Origin: Aselliscus stoliczkanus
Lineage: Eukaryota > Chordata > Mammalia > Chiroptera > Hipposideridae
Reading direction: 5' to 3'
NCBI GenBank assembly: GCA_033961575.1
Contig: CM066733.1
Span: forward strand, 138,930,421 to 138,994,420
Length of the DNA stretch: 64,000 nucleotides
A program made the position numbers and the translations under genes. The notes under the pieces are model-generated. The model was not told the DNA's origin. It saw only the letters and a program-made list of their open reading frames with translations, and did not search any database. Positions 24,860 to 37,344 of the stretch are shown in pieces. Position 1 is the stretch's first letter. Each line of letters begins with the position of its first letter.

Positions 24860-26635
24860 GCTTTACGCCTCATTCTTGCAACATTAAGTATCCTTAGTAA
24901 AAAAAAAGGTTTGCTAATTTAATAAGTGAAAATGGTGTTTCACTTGCACGCAACTGCTTATTAGTAAGAATGCATGTATTTCCATGAATTCGTTCATTAT
25001 TAGTCTTTGTTCATTAATTCTTTCGCCCCCTCTTTACCTTTCCATTACCTTGTGCCCCATGCTGCTAATTTCCAACACCTCTCCTCATTCCCTCTGCTAG
25101 ATTTTCCTCCCCCAAAGTTATTTTTGTAATTCCCTTTTGTCTCGTGTCCAGTAACTTGTCGGGGAGTGGGACCCAAATTGCATTTTAAGATCATTTTTAT
25201 GAGTCGTTCTCAGCAGGTGGCTTCGAGGCCCCAAGTTCTTTTCTGGTCCCCCACTGTGAAAAACTGATTGGCAGCTGGTGACGGGCAGGGCACCGGCACT
25301 TGGCACTCACTGGAAGCCCTGCAGGAGGTGCCCAGCGCCATGGCGAAGGAAGTGTGGCCAAGCCAGCACAAGGTGGGGGACCAGATGTCGCCCGATTATG
25401 TTCCATTGAAATCCAAACAAAGCTCCAGATTCAGGATCATTTCCTTGAGACTCCCCAGTTGGAAGCTGGCGCCTACCCAGAATCTCACAACAGCTGGCCT
25501 CCCCATGCTGGGATTTATGTGCCTTGCAGAAAACTTTACCTGGGTGTTATTGATTGATTTCTGTAAAGCAATCAAACAATATCTCCAAGACCCAAAGCAT
25601 ACTGTCTCCTATCGAATATAGAGGCCGTATATCACTGAACGCACCAGCAGTCTTATTACAGGCCTGGGAGCCCTGAGAAGGATGCGTTTTCCTGGTTATT
25701 TATGCTGCCCATGTCACCCCCGAGGCTGCATCCTGACACTTGGCAGCTTTGCAATGACAGTGCTCTTATTAGGAGACTATGCCCATTCTTTGGAAATAAA
25801 TTATATTATGAAAAAAGCTTTCAGGGGACACCAGCAGATGAGAAACCATGCTTATGGTTCTCATCATCCCGTCCATATTGGGAAATATGAGCGTCTTTCC
25901 AAAAGCTCATTACTTGTTCTGGTCCAAGTCATTTGCATGTATGCTTTCCACTTTCCTCCACCGAAGGAAGGTGAACTGTAAGCCTGGCCATTTCATTTTC
26001 TGACTATCAAGGAGGAAAAACAAAACAAAATCCTCTTCACCCCCCACCCCCCAAAAAAATGTATTGAGAACAAAGGTTATAGTTGGTTGTGCTGAGCAGC
26101 AAAGGAAGGTTTTAATTTTAACACAAAACATTTTTAAGAAAATAATAAAGAACTGTGAAAGTACATCGAAACGTATAATATTTAGCTAAATATTTCTTCC
26201 TGACCTAAATCCAGGAACTGTATTTTGTGCATTGCCTTTATAACCAGCTGCTCCTGCTGTTTCAATCACCTGATAAGAGCTCTGCGACTCGCTCTCTGTC
26301 TCTCCCTCTCTCCCTCTCCCCCTGGCTGCCTGGCGGTCCTCAACCCAGATTCTCAGACCTCACAGTGAGATTTTGGAGCAAACCCTCTCCATTAGAAACA
26401 AACAAAATAAATTGTTTCCATTCCCCAAAGGAATGTGCTAAAGCCCTTTTTTCCTCTTTAACATGGATGCAATTTAAGTTTGGCAAGACCTGAACACAAT
26501 ATACCTCACTCGGAAGAGGAAGCTTTGTGAGACAGACCCTTCTAGAAAGACTCCCTCATCCTCCTTGTGAACTTACAATGACGAAAGGCAACACTCTCAT
26601 GCCCTGTGCATCCACAGCGCTTTTGTAGAGTCCTC
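24860..26635. other. Intron, nothing recognised
   Basis: Includes a well-placed agcgccATGgcg at about 25340 opening a short frame (to 25620) with no recognised homology. Otherwise unique-looking. Confidence 0.45.
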
Positions 26636-26639
26636 ACCC

Positions 26640-26760
26640 ATTCCCTTATTCCCCAAAAATGTATTAAGGACCTACTGCCTGAAAACCCTGGGGACATACA
26701 TGTGCCTTCCTGGCTGTCCCTGCAAAGCTGTGAAGTGAGTGCTCCTTACGGTGTGCAAAT
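26640..26760 (-). mobile_element. Possible L2 fragment, antisense
   Basis: tattaaggacctactgcctg and gggacatacatg. Short and weak. Confidence 0.3.
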
Positions 26761-26764
26761 GCTT

Positions 26765-28695
26765 AATCTCTAGCCCTTACCACACACGGACATCCAAATA
26801 TTGTTCAGTGACCTTTCTCTTCATTACTCTGATTTAGAATCCTGTTTATCTGTAATGCTCCATAAGCGATGAATTTAAAGGAAACAAGCATTAGACTATG
26901 GCCCATTCACTGCAGGTATTAAACAGAAATCGCCTGAGATGATTTGTCAAGAATTGATCAAAGACAATAATATAGTCAAAGGCCAACTTACTCAGAGAGA
27001 AAGAACTCCACTTCAGAGAATATGCATGGGACTCAGCCGAACAACGACCCTGGCCCTTGCCAGTGGCCTGCCTCTCTCTCTCCTTCCCTGTCCTTTTCTT
27101 CATCTACTTTTGTAAAAAACATCTCCTGCCCAAGGATCTGGAGGAGTCTGACATCTTTTCTCAAATGCTGGAAGCCATCTTGCTTCCCCTAGACGGAAGC
27201 AATCACCTTACAGGGTCAGACCCCAGCCACGTCCGTTCAGGCCACTGGAAAAGGTCCTCGGAAGCCATGTTGAAGAAGGATTTATTCCTCTCTTAACTAC
27301 TTACCTATAAGGACACTTGGTAGTCTTAATGCACCCTAGCTTTTCCTAGTGAGCTTTGATTCGTTGATCATATTCACAAATTTATCAAAACATTTATTTG
27401 AATCAATATATTGAATCAATATTTGAATCAATGTATACTTTTAGTCTGTTCCACTTTCCTAACCCATAGGTATCTGCCTATCATTTTATAGCACAGCACA
27501 CCACTATTTTATAATCCCCAGCTCACTTTCTTCCTAGCCCCAGTAATTCCAGGAACTGGCTGTTACATCTAGTTCATGCAACCCATGTAATTCCTCATCT
27601 TGTACCTTTGAACAGGTCTTCTCCCATGCTTTCTCCCTTCACCTTCTTTGAGTCTTCAAACTGAAAAGATTCTCAAGGCTCCAAATAAGCTCTGACCTCA
27701 TCCTGCTTCCTTCTTTAATGGCTTCCAGAAAGCTTGGATTTATGACTGTCGATGCAGTAGGAATACTGGGGAGACAGATGTATTGCCTGGAGCAGGGGAT
27801 CGACCTGAAGACAAGAGCTGATGGCCAGTCCTCTACGGTCCGGCCTCCGCTAAAGAGGAAGGCGCCTGGTGAAGAGACGTAAATTCACTCATCACTATGT
27901 GCACTGGGGATGTTTCTGTTTACCTAAGATACTCGCAGGATGCGGATCTGACTCCTAGGGGTCAACAAAAGGAGGTGTGGGGAAGAGTCCCAAGCTGTGT
28001 TTAAGCTTACAAAAATGTATCTCTACCCATGATTAGGCTGCGGGGGCTAATGAAAATGTCCGGTTTCTTTGATTTGGCTGAACTTCCTGAGCACATTGCC
28101 GTTATTCTGTTGATCTCATATGGATCTAAAATGAGCCAAAATATATGTCTTTGATTAATTGTATTAAAATGGGGAGGCTTATAACTGGATATATATGCTT
28201 TGGGAAATAAAATCATTTAAAATATTGGTCTGTGGATGAAAATAACAAAACATAAGGCCTTAAGGAAAAATCACACCGGAGGTCATGTGTGACCTACATG
28301 GAGCCTGGCGTGTGATTTTCCTTGCAGCCACCCCCCCCCCCAAGTGTGCTCTGTCACAGGGGAATGAGAACTTTATGTTCGTACAGCCGGCATTGTTTGT
28401 AGAGCCTCATCCACAGTGACCAAAACTAGATGGCCTACTGTGTGCCTTATTCAGGTGAAGAAGGTGTGAATATCTACAAATTGATAGTCCGTTTCCAAAA
28501 TGAGTAAGTACCAACTTTATAATCTGTTTCATGAGAATCCCAGTTCCATGTCAAGGAGGCTTATTCGTCATACATGACCAAATGCTATAATAAATTACAG
28601 TAGCTGGCTTTAGCCCCCAAATTAGAACATTTTCTGACCAGTTTCTGTCTCCTAAAAACACTAAGTCCCCATAAATGCCGATGTCAGTGCATTCA
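26765..28695. other. Intron, nothing recognised
   Basis: Unique-looking. Contains a C-run at about 28331-28341. Confidence 0.5.
27397..27433. repeat. Short AT-rich tandem repeat
   Basis: Three near copies of a 12-13 nt unit ttgaatcaatat. Confidence 0.75.
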
Positions 28696-28699
28696 TAGT

Positions 28700-29300
28700 C
28701 CTGCAGGTCAGCTGTGAGTGGCTAGGCTCCCGTCACTGTAGGTATTTCCTTGATAAATTTCACAGACAGGTTCAGACTGGCTGCACTGATAATTGTGTGG
28801 CCAAGACGTGGAATGTGCAGGGAAATATGACCTGAACAAAGACCACTTGTGTTCGGTGGATGCTCTGATGCGCCATGCAGGTAGGTCCCCTTTGGGACTG
28901 AAGGACTCACTTCTCCAGCAGCTAGAATTGTTGTCCCTTGCAGGAGCCACCCTTGTCTGACAAGAGCTGTCTGGCTACAGGTCAGGCCCTCTCCCCTGTG
29001 CCACGCCACACCCCATAACTGGTCTGTGAGAGGGTATAAAAACCCGGCCCTCTTACTCCAATTTGGGGCAACTCAGAAGGGCCATCCCAAGTTCAGAGCT
29101 CCTGTTGGGGTCAGCCAAGGCTTGTTGAGACTGCATGGCAGACACACGTCTCCTGCTGTTGCATGCTGCTTCCGTCCTGACCATCAGAGACTCCTGGTTA
29201 ACTTTCTGCGTTTCCATCTCAGAGTCTGCCTCACAGGGAGCCTGACCTGCACACTATGTAACAGTCTGGGTAGCTTGCCCAAAGGCGATATAAGCTAGGA
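28700..29300 (+). mobile_element. Possible ancient LTR with a TATA-like box
   Basis: Begins near gtcctgcaggtcagctgtga and carries a TATA-like tataaaaa at 29035-29042 followed by a C/T-rich leader. It looks like an old LTR; family unknown and no internal region is attached. Confidence 0.35.
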
Positions 29301-29329
29301 ATATTGCATTATAATTTAAAGAGCAAGTA

Positions 29330-30045
29330 TGAGAGTGACTGAAATGAAAAAGGCAGACAATCTCAAGGATTGATAAGGAAGTGGAACAAGTGGAGTTCTC
29401 ATGCACTGCTGATGGGAGTGCAAATTGGTATCCATCACTTCGGAGCACCCTTTGACATTATCTACTAACGCTGACTAGCCAGTATCGCCCTGCAGTCCCT
29501 CTCCTAGGTAGGTACCCGAGAAAAATGTAGACGTGTTCACCAAAAGAAAAATGCATGAGAATGTTCCTAGCAGCGTGCTTCCTAATAGGCCAAACTGGAA
29601 AGAATCGCAAAGTTACCAGCAGTAGAATGGATGAATGAACTGTGTGGTATTCACACAATAGATTATTACACAGCAATGAGAATGGAAATCTACAGTTCCA
29701 TGCCTCCTCAACATGGCTGAATCTCACAAATGTAATACTGAGCAAATAACCAGGCACAAAAAAAGTACATACTGTATGATTTCACTTATGCAAATTTTAA
29801 AAACCAGACAACACTTCGCTGTAGTGTCTGAAGTCAGCGTGGTGGTCAGATTATTGGGGGTGGGTTGTGACAAGAGGAGGCGCTGAATGGGGGTATTCTG
29901 GGAGACTCATAACGCTCCGTTTCTTAATCTGGTTGCTGGCTATGGGAGTGAGTTCACTTCATGAACATTCATCTTCTGGACACTTATTATTTGTGCACTT
30001 CTCTGTGTAGATGTTTTGCTTACACTAAAAGTTTACACAGCAAAA
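29330..30045 (+). mobile_element. Ancient L1M ORF2 end and 3' UTR
   Basis: A degraded L1 with recognisable segments (tgatgggagtgcaaattgg, attacacagcaatgag, gtatgatttcac). No intact frame. Confidence 0.75.
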
Positions 30046-30810
30046 GAGGGAAGGATGAAGGGCTGATATAAACACTGGATACAGAAATGTATCATCGAGA
30101 ATGTAGACACAAATTCCCGAAACGTGAACAGGACCCTGCTATCCACTGCTGCAGACTCTTACAGAGGAGGAGTCTGGGGTCCAGAGAGCTCCATCCAGTG
30201 GGCTCCAGGTTATACAGCCAGCTAATGGTGAGCGACTTCCTAGCCCTATCTTCCCCGCCTCTCCACAGCAAGCAGAGCCTGTGCAGTCACTAGTCTCCAT
30301 TCGTCTCGACTCCACGTTGGCCACGTAATCATCAGTACAGCCTAAGCAAGACATAAAATGTGCAGAGAGATAGGCTTGAGCAGACTTAGAAGGGCCATTC
30401 AACTTGATAGACTGTGCCCAGGGTAACAGAAATGTCACCCATTACTTAGAGGCCTCTTCTCACCCATCTGCCCACTCACACATCTGGAACCAGCAGTAAG
30501 CATTGCCTTGTGTCGAAAGTGTGTCCTTTCTGGTTAAGAGGCTACAGAGAAAAAAGGCTTGAGCTGTGAGCTAAATTGCCTCCTTCTCCCTGGACTTTCT
30601 CCTGTAAATCTTTCAGAGAACATTTGAGTACTTTGTTCTTTGAGGGCTCTTTCTGACAGTACTACTTTATGTCATGGAGTCATTGAGAAAAAGAGCTAAG
30701 GTATAGCTGCTTTATATGTGTTTAAAGTAGTGTTTCTGTAAAAGCTGGAATTTAACAGATAATGGAGATGAACTTCTAGATTAAAACTGAAATCATCTCC
30801 ATCCCTATAT

Positions 30811-31020
30811 TAGTGTGTAGGTGTGTGTGTTTGTGCATATGTATGCATGGGTGTGTGCACATGTATGTTTGCATGTGTGGATGTGTGCACATGAGTGTAT
30901 GCATGGATATATTTGCATGTGTATGCATGGGGGTGTGTGTGCGCAAGTACGCATTTGCATGTGTGAATGCACAGATGTGTGCCTGTGTGTGTCTGCATGC
31001 ATTTGTGTATACACAGGCAC
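30811..31020. repeat. TG/TGCATG-rich alternating tract
   Basis: About 210 nt of imperfect alternating purine-pyrimidine sequence (tgtgtg, gcatgtgt, gtatgcatg). Open frames on both strands are compositional. Confidence 0.92.
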
Positions 31021-31239
31021 ATTCTGTATTAACATGATGTCATTTGCAGGGTGCATGTCACTCTATGGAGACTCATGGCTCTCTGCTTTCGATTACACTC
31101 AGACCAGTCCAAAACCCCTCTTAACTAATCCTAATCAACTTGGAAGCCACCACACTCAGGCATGAAGCTGTCGAATGTGAGTGTTTGCAGATGTCAGTGC
31201 AGGATGGCAGGAATCCAGGAGGACAGATCAAGGCTTAGT

Positions 31240-31700
31240 CCCTGAAAACTGCGTGCCAGTGCATCCCAGCTCTAGAGTGCTAGCACCGCCATAAGAAAAT
31301 CATGTCGTGACAGTAAATCAATAACCTCTTGGAGACGATTCGTTTCTGAAATATCCCTGATTAATTATGCCTGTGCACGCTTGGCAACAATACTTTGCTT
31401 TAGCATTAACCTAATGCTTTTTGCACGAAGCAGGATTAGAACTAGTCCTCATAAGTCAAATTTGACATTTCAAATCGGGCTTTAAAGGTTTGGGTTACAG
31501 ATATTATAATGTCTTCATGTCAAACATAATTGCTCTTACTGCTGCCAGGAGACATTTGCCAGTCAATCAGAATAACATTTATTTTATCGTAAACAAAAGT
31601 AAATTAAAACCATTTGAAATCACTGCATTTGAAGACTCAGTGAAGAAGCTTCTTTAGGATCACTGAAATTTGCTTATATACTGTGATAGCAGAGTGCAAT
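31240..31700. other. Repeat-poor stretch, candidate conserved noncoding element
   Basis: Unique-looking AT-rich sequence with homeodomain-like cores (gattaattatgc, ctaatgctttttgc) and no recognised repeat or frame. Conservation is only a guess; nothing here proves enhancer function. Confidence 0.2.
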
Positions 31701-31989
31701 GCAATAATAACAGCCGATGGAAATGTGCTCTTATTTTCTCACTTCAGAAACATCAATGCTCCTGTATATTTTGTGAATATACAGTTTTAGTTTGATAACC
31801 CAGTCCCATATAGATATGGTTTGGGGCAAAGTACCCCTCTTCCTTTCTGTAATAAAAATGATAACTTTTGTGCTTTCAAGATGAATGTATTATTTTTATT
31901 TACTATATATTGCAGCCAGGAACTTATTTCAGTTTCCTCTAAATTGCCGGTTAAATAGGGTTTTACTTAAGGGAATGTCATACTATCAT

Positions 31990-32080
31990 GGTCCTTGAAC
32001 AAAGGCTTATTGAGACCCTGTTAAGTTCCCTGCACTGTGCAGGGAGCTAAGCATACAATGGTCAGCTAGGTTGTCCCCTC
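31990..32080 (-). mobile_element. L2 fragment, antisense
   Basis: cttattgagaccctgttaag and cactgtgcagggagctaagc match a reversed L2 terminus. Confidence 0.45.
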
Positions 32081-32304
32081 TCTCTAAAGCAGTGCTTCCA
32101 ACACATTAGGGTCACCTACCTGTGTGTTAACTATAGCATACAACAGGTGTTAACTGAATCTATAACACATGGATATAGATATATAGGTATAGAGATATAG
32201 AGAGAGAGTTAGTTAAGTGCCGTAATGTGTATAGGTAGTAATGGGCGCACAGATAAAAAAGGAGGATTGATTCTTTCTGGGTTACAGCTGACTTTAATGG
32301 AATA

Positions 32305-32640
32305 GCATACCAGTCAGGATAAGCTCGCTTACTCTAAGGTAGCAAATTACCCTAAAATCTTACTGCATTAACCCCACAAAGGTTTATTTCTCATTCCACT
32401 GTGTCTGCTGCGGTCCCGTGGACTGCAGCTATCTTCCAGGTGATGACTCAGAGATGCAGGATGCTTCTATCTTATAACTTCATCATTTCAACACATAGCT
32501 TCCGAGTGACTGTGGCAGGGAAAGTGAATTCCCACCAGCTTTGAAATGCATTGGCCTAGAAGTGTGTATATCACTTCTTCTCTAATAGGCCATTTACCAG
32601 AACTAGTCCCAGTGGCCTGCCTAATTGCAAAGGTGCAGAG
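32305..32640 (-). repeat. Ancient interspersed repeat, family not assigned
   Basis: A reversed old element with gtttatttctcattccactg and a distal aactagtcccagtggcctgc. Family uncertain. Confidence 0.35.
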
Positions 32641-32689
32641 AACTGTGAGCGATGATTCTTCAATGAGCTGAAAACGTCACTGCCATAAG

Positions 32690-32960
32690 TATATATAAAG
32701 ACAAGATCTCAGATCTCGGGGGATTCCAGCAAGAGAGAAGGGCATGAGCAAAGGCATGAACATGTAAGGCCTTTTGGTGGCCCAGTGACAGTTGCCAGTA
32801 CAAAGTGGATGAGATTCATCTAGAAAAGTAGGTTGCCTCTGATAGTGTGAGCCTTTCAAGGCAATGCTAAGAAACTGGGACTTGGATTTGAAGATAGAAA
32901 GTTTTAGAGAAGAGAACCAAATGGCCATAATGTGTTTTTAGAGGAATACCTTCACATTGG
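32690..32960 (-). mobile_element. L2 fragment, antisense
   Basis: gattccagcaagagagaagg and catgtaaggccttttgg are reversed L2-like segments. Confidence 0.45.
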
Positions 32961-33599
32961 AGGATGCTGATATATAGGGATGAGTGGAATCAGTTGAGCT
33001 CAAAATAATTTTGAGCGGCATATAACATTAAAATCCTAGTTTCTTATTTTTTAAGTTTCTTTTTTTAATATCAGAGCTCCTAAAAATGAGCTTCTATACT
33101 TGTTCCTGAAACTTCTCAGTGTGCCATGATCTTTAAGAATGCTTTCAATTTTACAGACTACAGGAACAGTTGAATTTCCTTTTGCCTTGTTCCCTCTCTC
33201 TACCGTATCCCCCATTGCTTTCCCTTCCACCACCCCCTACAAAGCTTTCAAAATACTTTTAAGGAGAGTAAGCCAAATAAAGACAAGAAAGGTAGCACAA
33301 GTAGACTGGCTCTCTGTGTCAGTGGATTGGGTTATTCTCACTCCTGCCCCTCTACCTCCCTGAGGCCCTTGGTACCCCAAGTATAAGTGTAAAGTCTGGT
33401 CAGATGGTCTTCATTTTAACCTTGATTGGAGGGGCCATGCATCCCTCAGCCCTGGGGATCTTCCCAAGGTGAATAGTATGGATAACAGGAGGTCCCAGAC
33501 TCCTCCTCCCAGCCCACAAGACCAAGAGTTACCTTCCCTGATACCAGGTCTTCCACTGGCTACTCCCCTATCCTCAGGTCTTCGCAGAGGCAATTTAGC

Positions 33600-33835
33600 A
33601 TCATGGTTAAAAGGTGGGCTCAGACGGCAAACTACCCCAATCTAAGCCTGCGTCCACCACTTTCCAGTTAAGTAACCTTGAGCAATTTTCTTAACTTCTT
33701 GGTGCCTCAGCTTTTATAATATGAAATCGATAATAATATATGCCTCAAAGGATTATTGTGAGATGTAAATGAGTTTTAATTCATGTAAAGCACTTACTAC
33801 AGTTCCTGGCATGCAGTAAATATTAGACAGTATTA
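33600..33835 (+). mobile_element. MIR
   Basis: cttgagcaattttcttaact, ggtgcctcagcttttataat and taaagcacttactacagttc. Confidence 0.8.
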
Positions 33836-34009
33836 TTTAGCAATTTGTCATAAGTAGGAGATCTCACTAAATAACTTGAATTGTTTTTTGTGTGTACTTG
33901 TACAAGCCACTTTTACTGTAGGCTGTCATGTAATCTTCATGGAACCCTCATGAATTTGATCTTTTCTGAGGTCAAAAACTTCAAATTTGTATTCCTAAGA
34001 ACAGCAACC

Positions 34010-34135
34010 TATTGGATGCAAGAATCTTTGTCTGCTCTGTTCTGGGATATATTTTAAGTACCTGGAGTTATAACACATAGTAGAAGTACAATAAGTATTT
34101 ATTGAATGAATGAATGAATGGACGAACAAGCATGG
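34010..34135 (+). mobile_element. L2 3' terminus
   Basis: Ends ataagtatttattgaatgaa followed by further tgaa units, the L2 terminal repeat. Confidence 0.6.
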
Positions 34136-34139
34136 GAAG

Positions 34140-34400
34140 CAGTGTGTCTCCCTCAGTAAAAGCACAGGTTTTGGCGTCAGACAGATCTCAGGTCTCATGC
34201 TGGCTGCATCACTTACTAGTCCTACACGACCTCTGACAAATGAATCACTCTGTCCCTGCATTACCTCATTTATAAATGAAGGTGAAAATAACAATTTCAT
34301 TAGAGTTGCTGTGAGAATTAAACATGATCCTGGTGGACAAAGTCTAGTATAAAACTGAGCATATATTAAGAGCTCAGTACGATAGTTATTATTATTACCG
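34140..34400 (+). mobile_element. MIR
   Basis: ggttttggcgtcagacagat, ctgcatcacttactagtcct and gagttgctgtgagaattaaa. Confidence 0.75.
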
Positions 34401-34744
34401 TGTATTCAGTATTTATGCACATAAATTAATAATGGAGGGAAGCCACATAAAACACAGAGGGATGAAAGAAGTCATATTTCCATGTTTACCTGTCCAATAT
34501 ATATTTGCTAAAATTAACAACAAGCTTTCTTTTTGGTTCCTTTCCCTGTGCTGCTTTCAGCATTGTGGTACTTATTAAAGTAAAGGAGAAAAGAAGGGTA
34601 GAAAGGGGGAATTGTAGGTGAGGAGGCTGCAGAGAGGCAGGGCAGCGGGGAGACGAGAGGACTTGCCTCAGGTCCTTTCCTTGAGGAAACAGCAAGTAGG
34701 CTGGAAGGAAGGAAAGAGAGAGAGGGGAGCATGTTGGTAGATAA

Positions 34745-35215
34745 ATCCCTCCTCTCTTTAATCCAGCCTCCGCCCTGGCTCCAGCGTGCTCTTCCTACTT
34801 TTAATATTCAAATATGTTTCTCCCAGCTCTGTAGACCTTATGCTCCATGGCAGGAGTTTAATTCTGTATGGATATCTCTGCTTCCCACAGGGAACGCCCA
34901 CCGTGATTTGGCTTATGCCTGCCTCACCCATCCAAACTTAATTCTGCTCCTTCATGTTCTAAAACAGTGACAGACCCCTCAGTGTCCATGCTGTGCCTTG
35001 GCACACTTTGTATTCTTCCTAGCCTTCTGAATGACTTCCTCCTTCACCCTTTCTTCTGCTTGTGACCCCTGGTTAGTCACTCTTAAAAACCCAGTTCAGA
35101 TGTCCCCTACTGAGTGAAGTGCTCCCTTGACCCAGCCAAGCAGACCACAGATCACTCCAGCCATTGCACCATGGCTTTCCATCTACATAGAGCTACATAT
35201 ATGTAATCGTTTGAT
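34745..35215 (+). mobile_element. L2 3' region
   Basis: Diverged L2 (cttatgcctgcctcacccat, cccagttcagatgtccccta, gtgaagtgctcccttgaccc). Confidence 0.55.
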
Positions 35216-35229
35216 CATGTATGGGCAGT

Positions 35230-37000
35230 AATTAGAGGTGCTATTGTATGAGAATCACAAATACGAATTGTGAAGTGTTCATGGAAGAAGTGAATATTAG
35301 GTTTCTTTAAAGTCACTGTAACCCTTTAAGGTATGATGTGGATCATCTCTGGCATTAGATGCACAAAAGGAATTCCTTTTGGTGACCGACAGGCTGCTGG
35401 ACAGTAAAGGGGGCACCACATTGGAGCCCCCCAATAATGCCATAGACCCTTAGCACCGTGTGATACCTTCATTAGAAAGATTCAGCAAGAGATGTCAACT
35501 GCCCTCAAGTTATGTTAAAGATACTTTTTAAATGCAAAAATAACAGCCCACTAAGATGGTACCACTGACCTAGTGTAATTGCTTCTGAGATGCCTCGTTT
35601 GCTCTTAATTGCAAAGATATGCTTATCTTGGTTTAATGCACACTGTTATTTTGTTCATTGGGCCTGCTTATTAAAACCGTATTCTAAGAGTTTGGGGACT
35701 CATGTTAGACCCGGATGAGTCCCCAATTTGGTAGTGAGTCCATACAGAATTTTGGAAGTGTCTGGAACATACTGGCACCAATAAATATTGGTTCCACCTG
35801 AATCTAAGTGTCTGAGCCTGGGTCCTGGGTCTAACCTGATTCGGAGACGCCCATATAAGAGCATCCTGGACTGATGTGACAGCCAGCAGAAATGCACCCA
35901 ACGCCACACCACAGCGGGTCTGGCAGTGCCTGGGGAGAGTCTACATCATATTGCACAGGCATGGCCACAGTAAAACCAGCACTCAGCCCTTCGGCGAGGG
36001 AGGTTCGTGACAAGGAAAAGTTCCATTTGACTTCTGGAGAAATGGACACTAGAGTGGTCAACACAGGCAGTGCCCTGTCATTCAAAGCATTAAACTATAC
36101 CTCTACTGTGAAGAGAAGGAGGAAGGGGAGCAAATTTTGAGCGCCCAATTAGTAAAATTAATAACAATAGTTTCTAGCGGCATGATAAAACATTTGGTAA
36201 AGTTTTCAGAGTTAAAAATTTGGATTTTTTAGAGCTTACATCACCTTGTCTCCAAGCTGCCAGGGATGTCACTGCCACCTCCCACGTCCACTAACAGAAT
36301 TTACGGTTGCCTCAGGGGAAGATCCAGCCCAGTTCTGTGCCTGCTCCACCCATCTGCTTTCCCTGCGCTCATCAAACATTTGACTTCCTTGGAGAGCCCA
36401 GAAGCTTTGCAAAAGTTGGGAGCAGTCAGCATTTTGTAATCTTAGCCAGTTTTTTGTGACACCACCCTTCCTATCGTTTTTAGATCATGTTTTGCTAATA
36501 CAATGGGCATTATCTTCAAACTTGGAAATTCCTTCTTGCTTTATTACAGAGTAAAGTTTTCTTTTTTAAAATCTTCTTTCATTCTAGAGAGGGCTGAGGG
36601 GAGGGGAAAAAAAGCAAACAAAATATTATTCAAGTTGCAGTCCGGAGTGTACAACTTTCTGTATCCTAGAGCGGTTTTCCATAGTATTTTTATTGTGATA
36701 CACCTGTAAACTTGTCAGGACATCATAGGGACTCTCCCTCACCGCATCCTCCCAGGCAAGTTTGGTCACATCTCTAGCCCTGCCTGCAGCCTGGGTGCCC
36801 ACAAGAATGTAGGCGCTGGGTGCCACATGCACACGCACCCAGCCATCCTTCAGCATTTTGTTTATGATCAAAAGTTGTCATAGGGATAGAAGAAAGCCTA
36901 GGTGTCCTGACAAACATGAAAACAAGAACTGTTGTCTACCTATGCAGGGATTACCATGAGCAGTACACATCCAGTAAGCCAGACGCCCCGGAGCTAGGCC
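35230..37000. other. Intron with hairpin, otherwise unassigned
   Basis: Contains the 12-bp hairpin at 35692 and a GC-richer block at 35820-36130 that may be an old LTR or DNA element. No protein recognised. Confidence 0.4.
35692..35726. repeat. 12-bp perfect inverted repeat
   Basis: TTGGGGACTCAT (35692-35703), an 11-nt spacer, then ATGAGTCCCCAA (35715-35726). The spacer GTTAGACCC also has a complement, GGGTCTAAC, at 35827-35835. Confidence 0.85.
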
Positions 37001-37011
37001 CAGCAATCTCA

Positions 37012-37333
37012 TTTTTTTTTTAATTAGTTTCAGGTGTACAACACAGTACAATAGTTATACATTTTACCCCTCAAAGTGACAACACCCCACCCCCAATTCG
37101 CCACCCCACTCCTCCCCCGCATATCATATATATCTATTACTCTTCCTCTGACTCTCTTCCACAGTATAATCCACATCCCGTGACTATCTATATATATTCA
37201 ATTACAGTTGGTATACAACCTCCTCTTCAGGTATACAGTGCAGTGATCAAACCTCTACTCCATCCATGAAATGGTCTCCCCAACAAGACATGTGACCATC
37301 TGATGCCCCACAAAATATTTACACATTATTAAT
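37012..37333 (-). mobile_element. L1 3' UTR fragment, 5'-truncated
   Basis: Antisense L1 3' end (T-run, then aattagtttcaggtgtac), same subfamily as the elements at 13440 and 16230. TSD AGCAATCTCA at 37002-37011 and 37334-37343. Confidence 0.87.
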
Positions 37334-37344
37334 AGCAATCTCAC

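Noticed and set aside
25340..25620. ATG in a strong initiation context
   Set aside because: The downstream frame is short, unrelated to anything I know, and no promoter or splice evidence supports a gene.
30805..31165. Overlapping Cys/His/Val-rich frames on both strands
   Set aside because: Generated by the TG-rich simple repeat.
35670..36140. Overlapping frames near the 35.7-36.1 kb hairpin as a gene
   Set aside because: Frames on both strands are short and without recognisable homology; more likely an unassigned old repeat.
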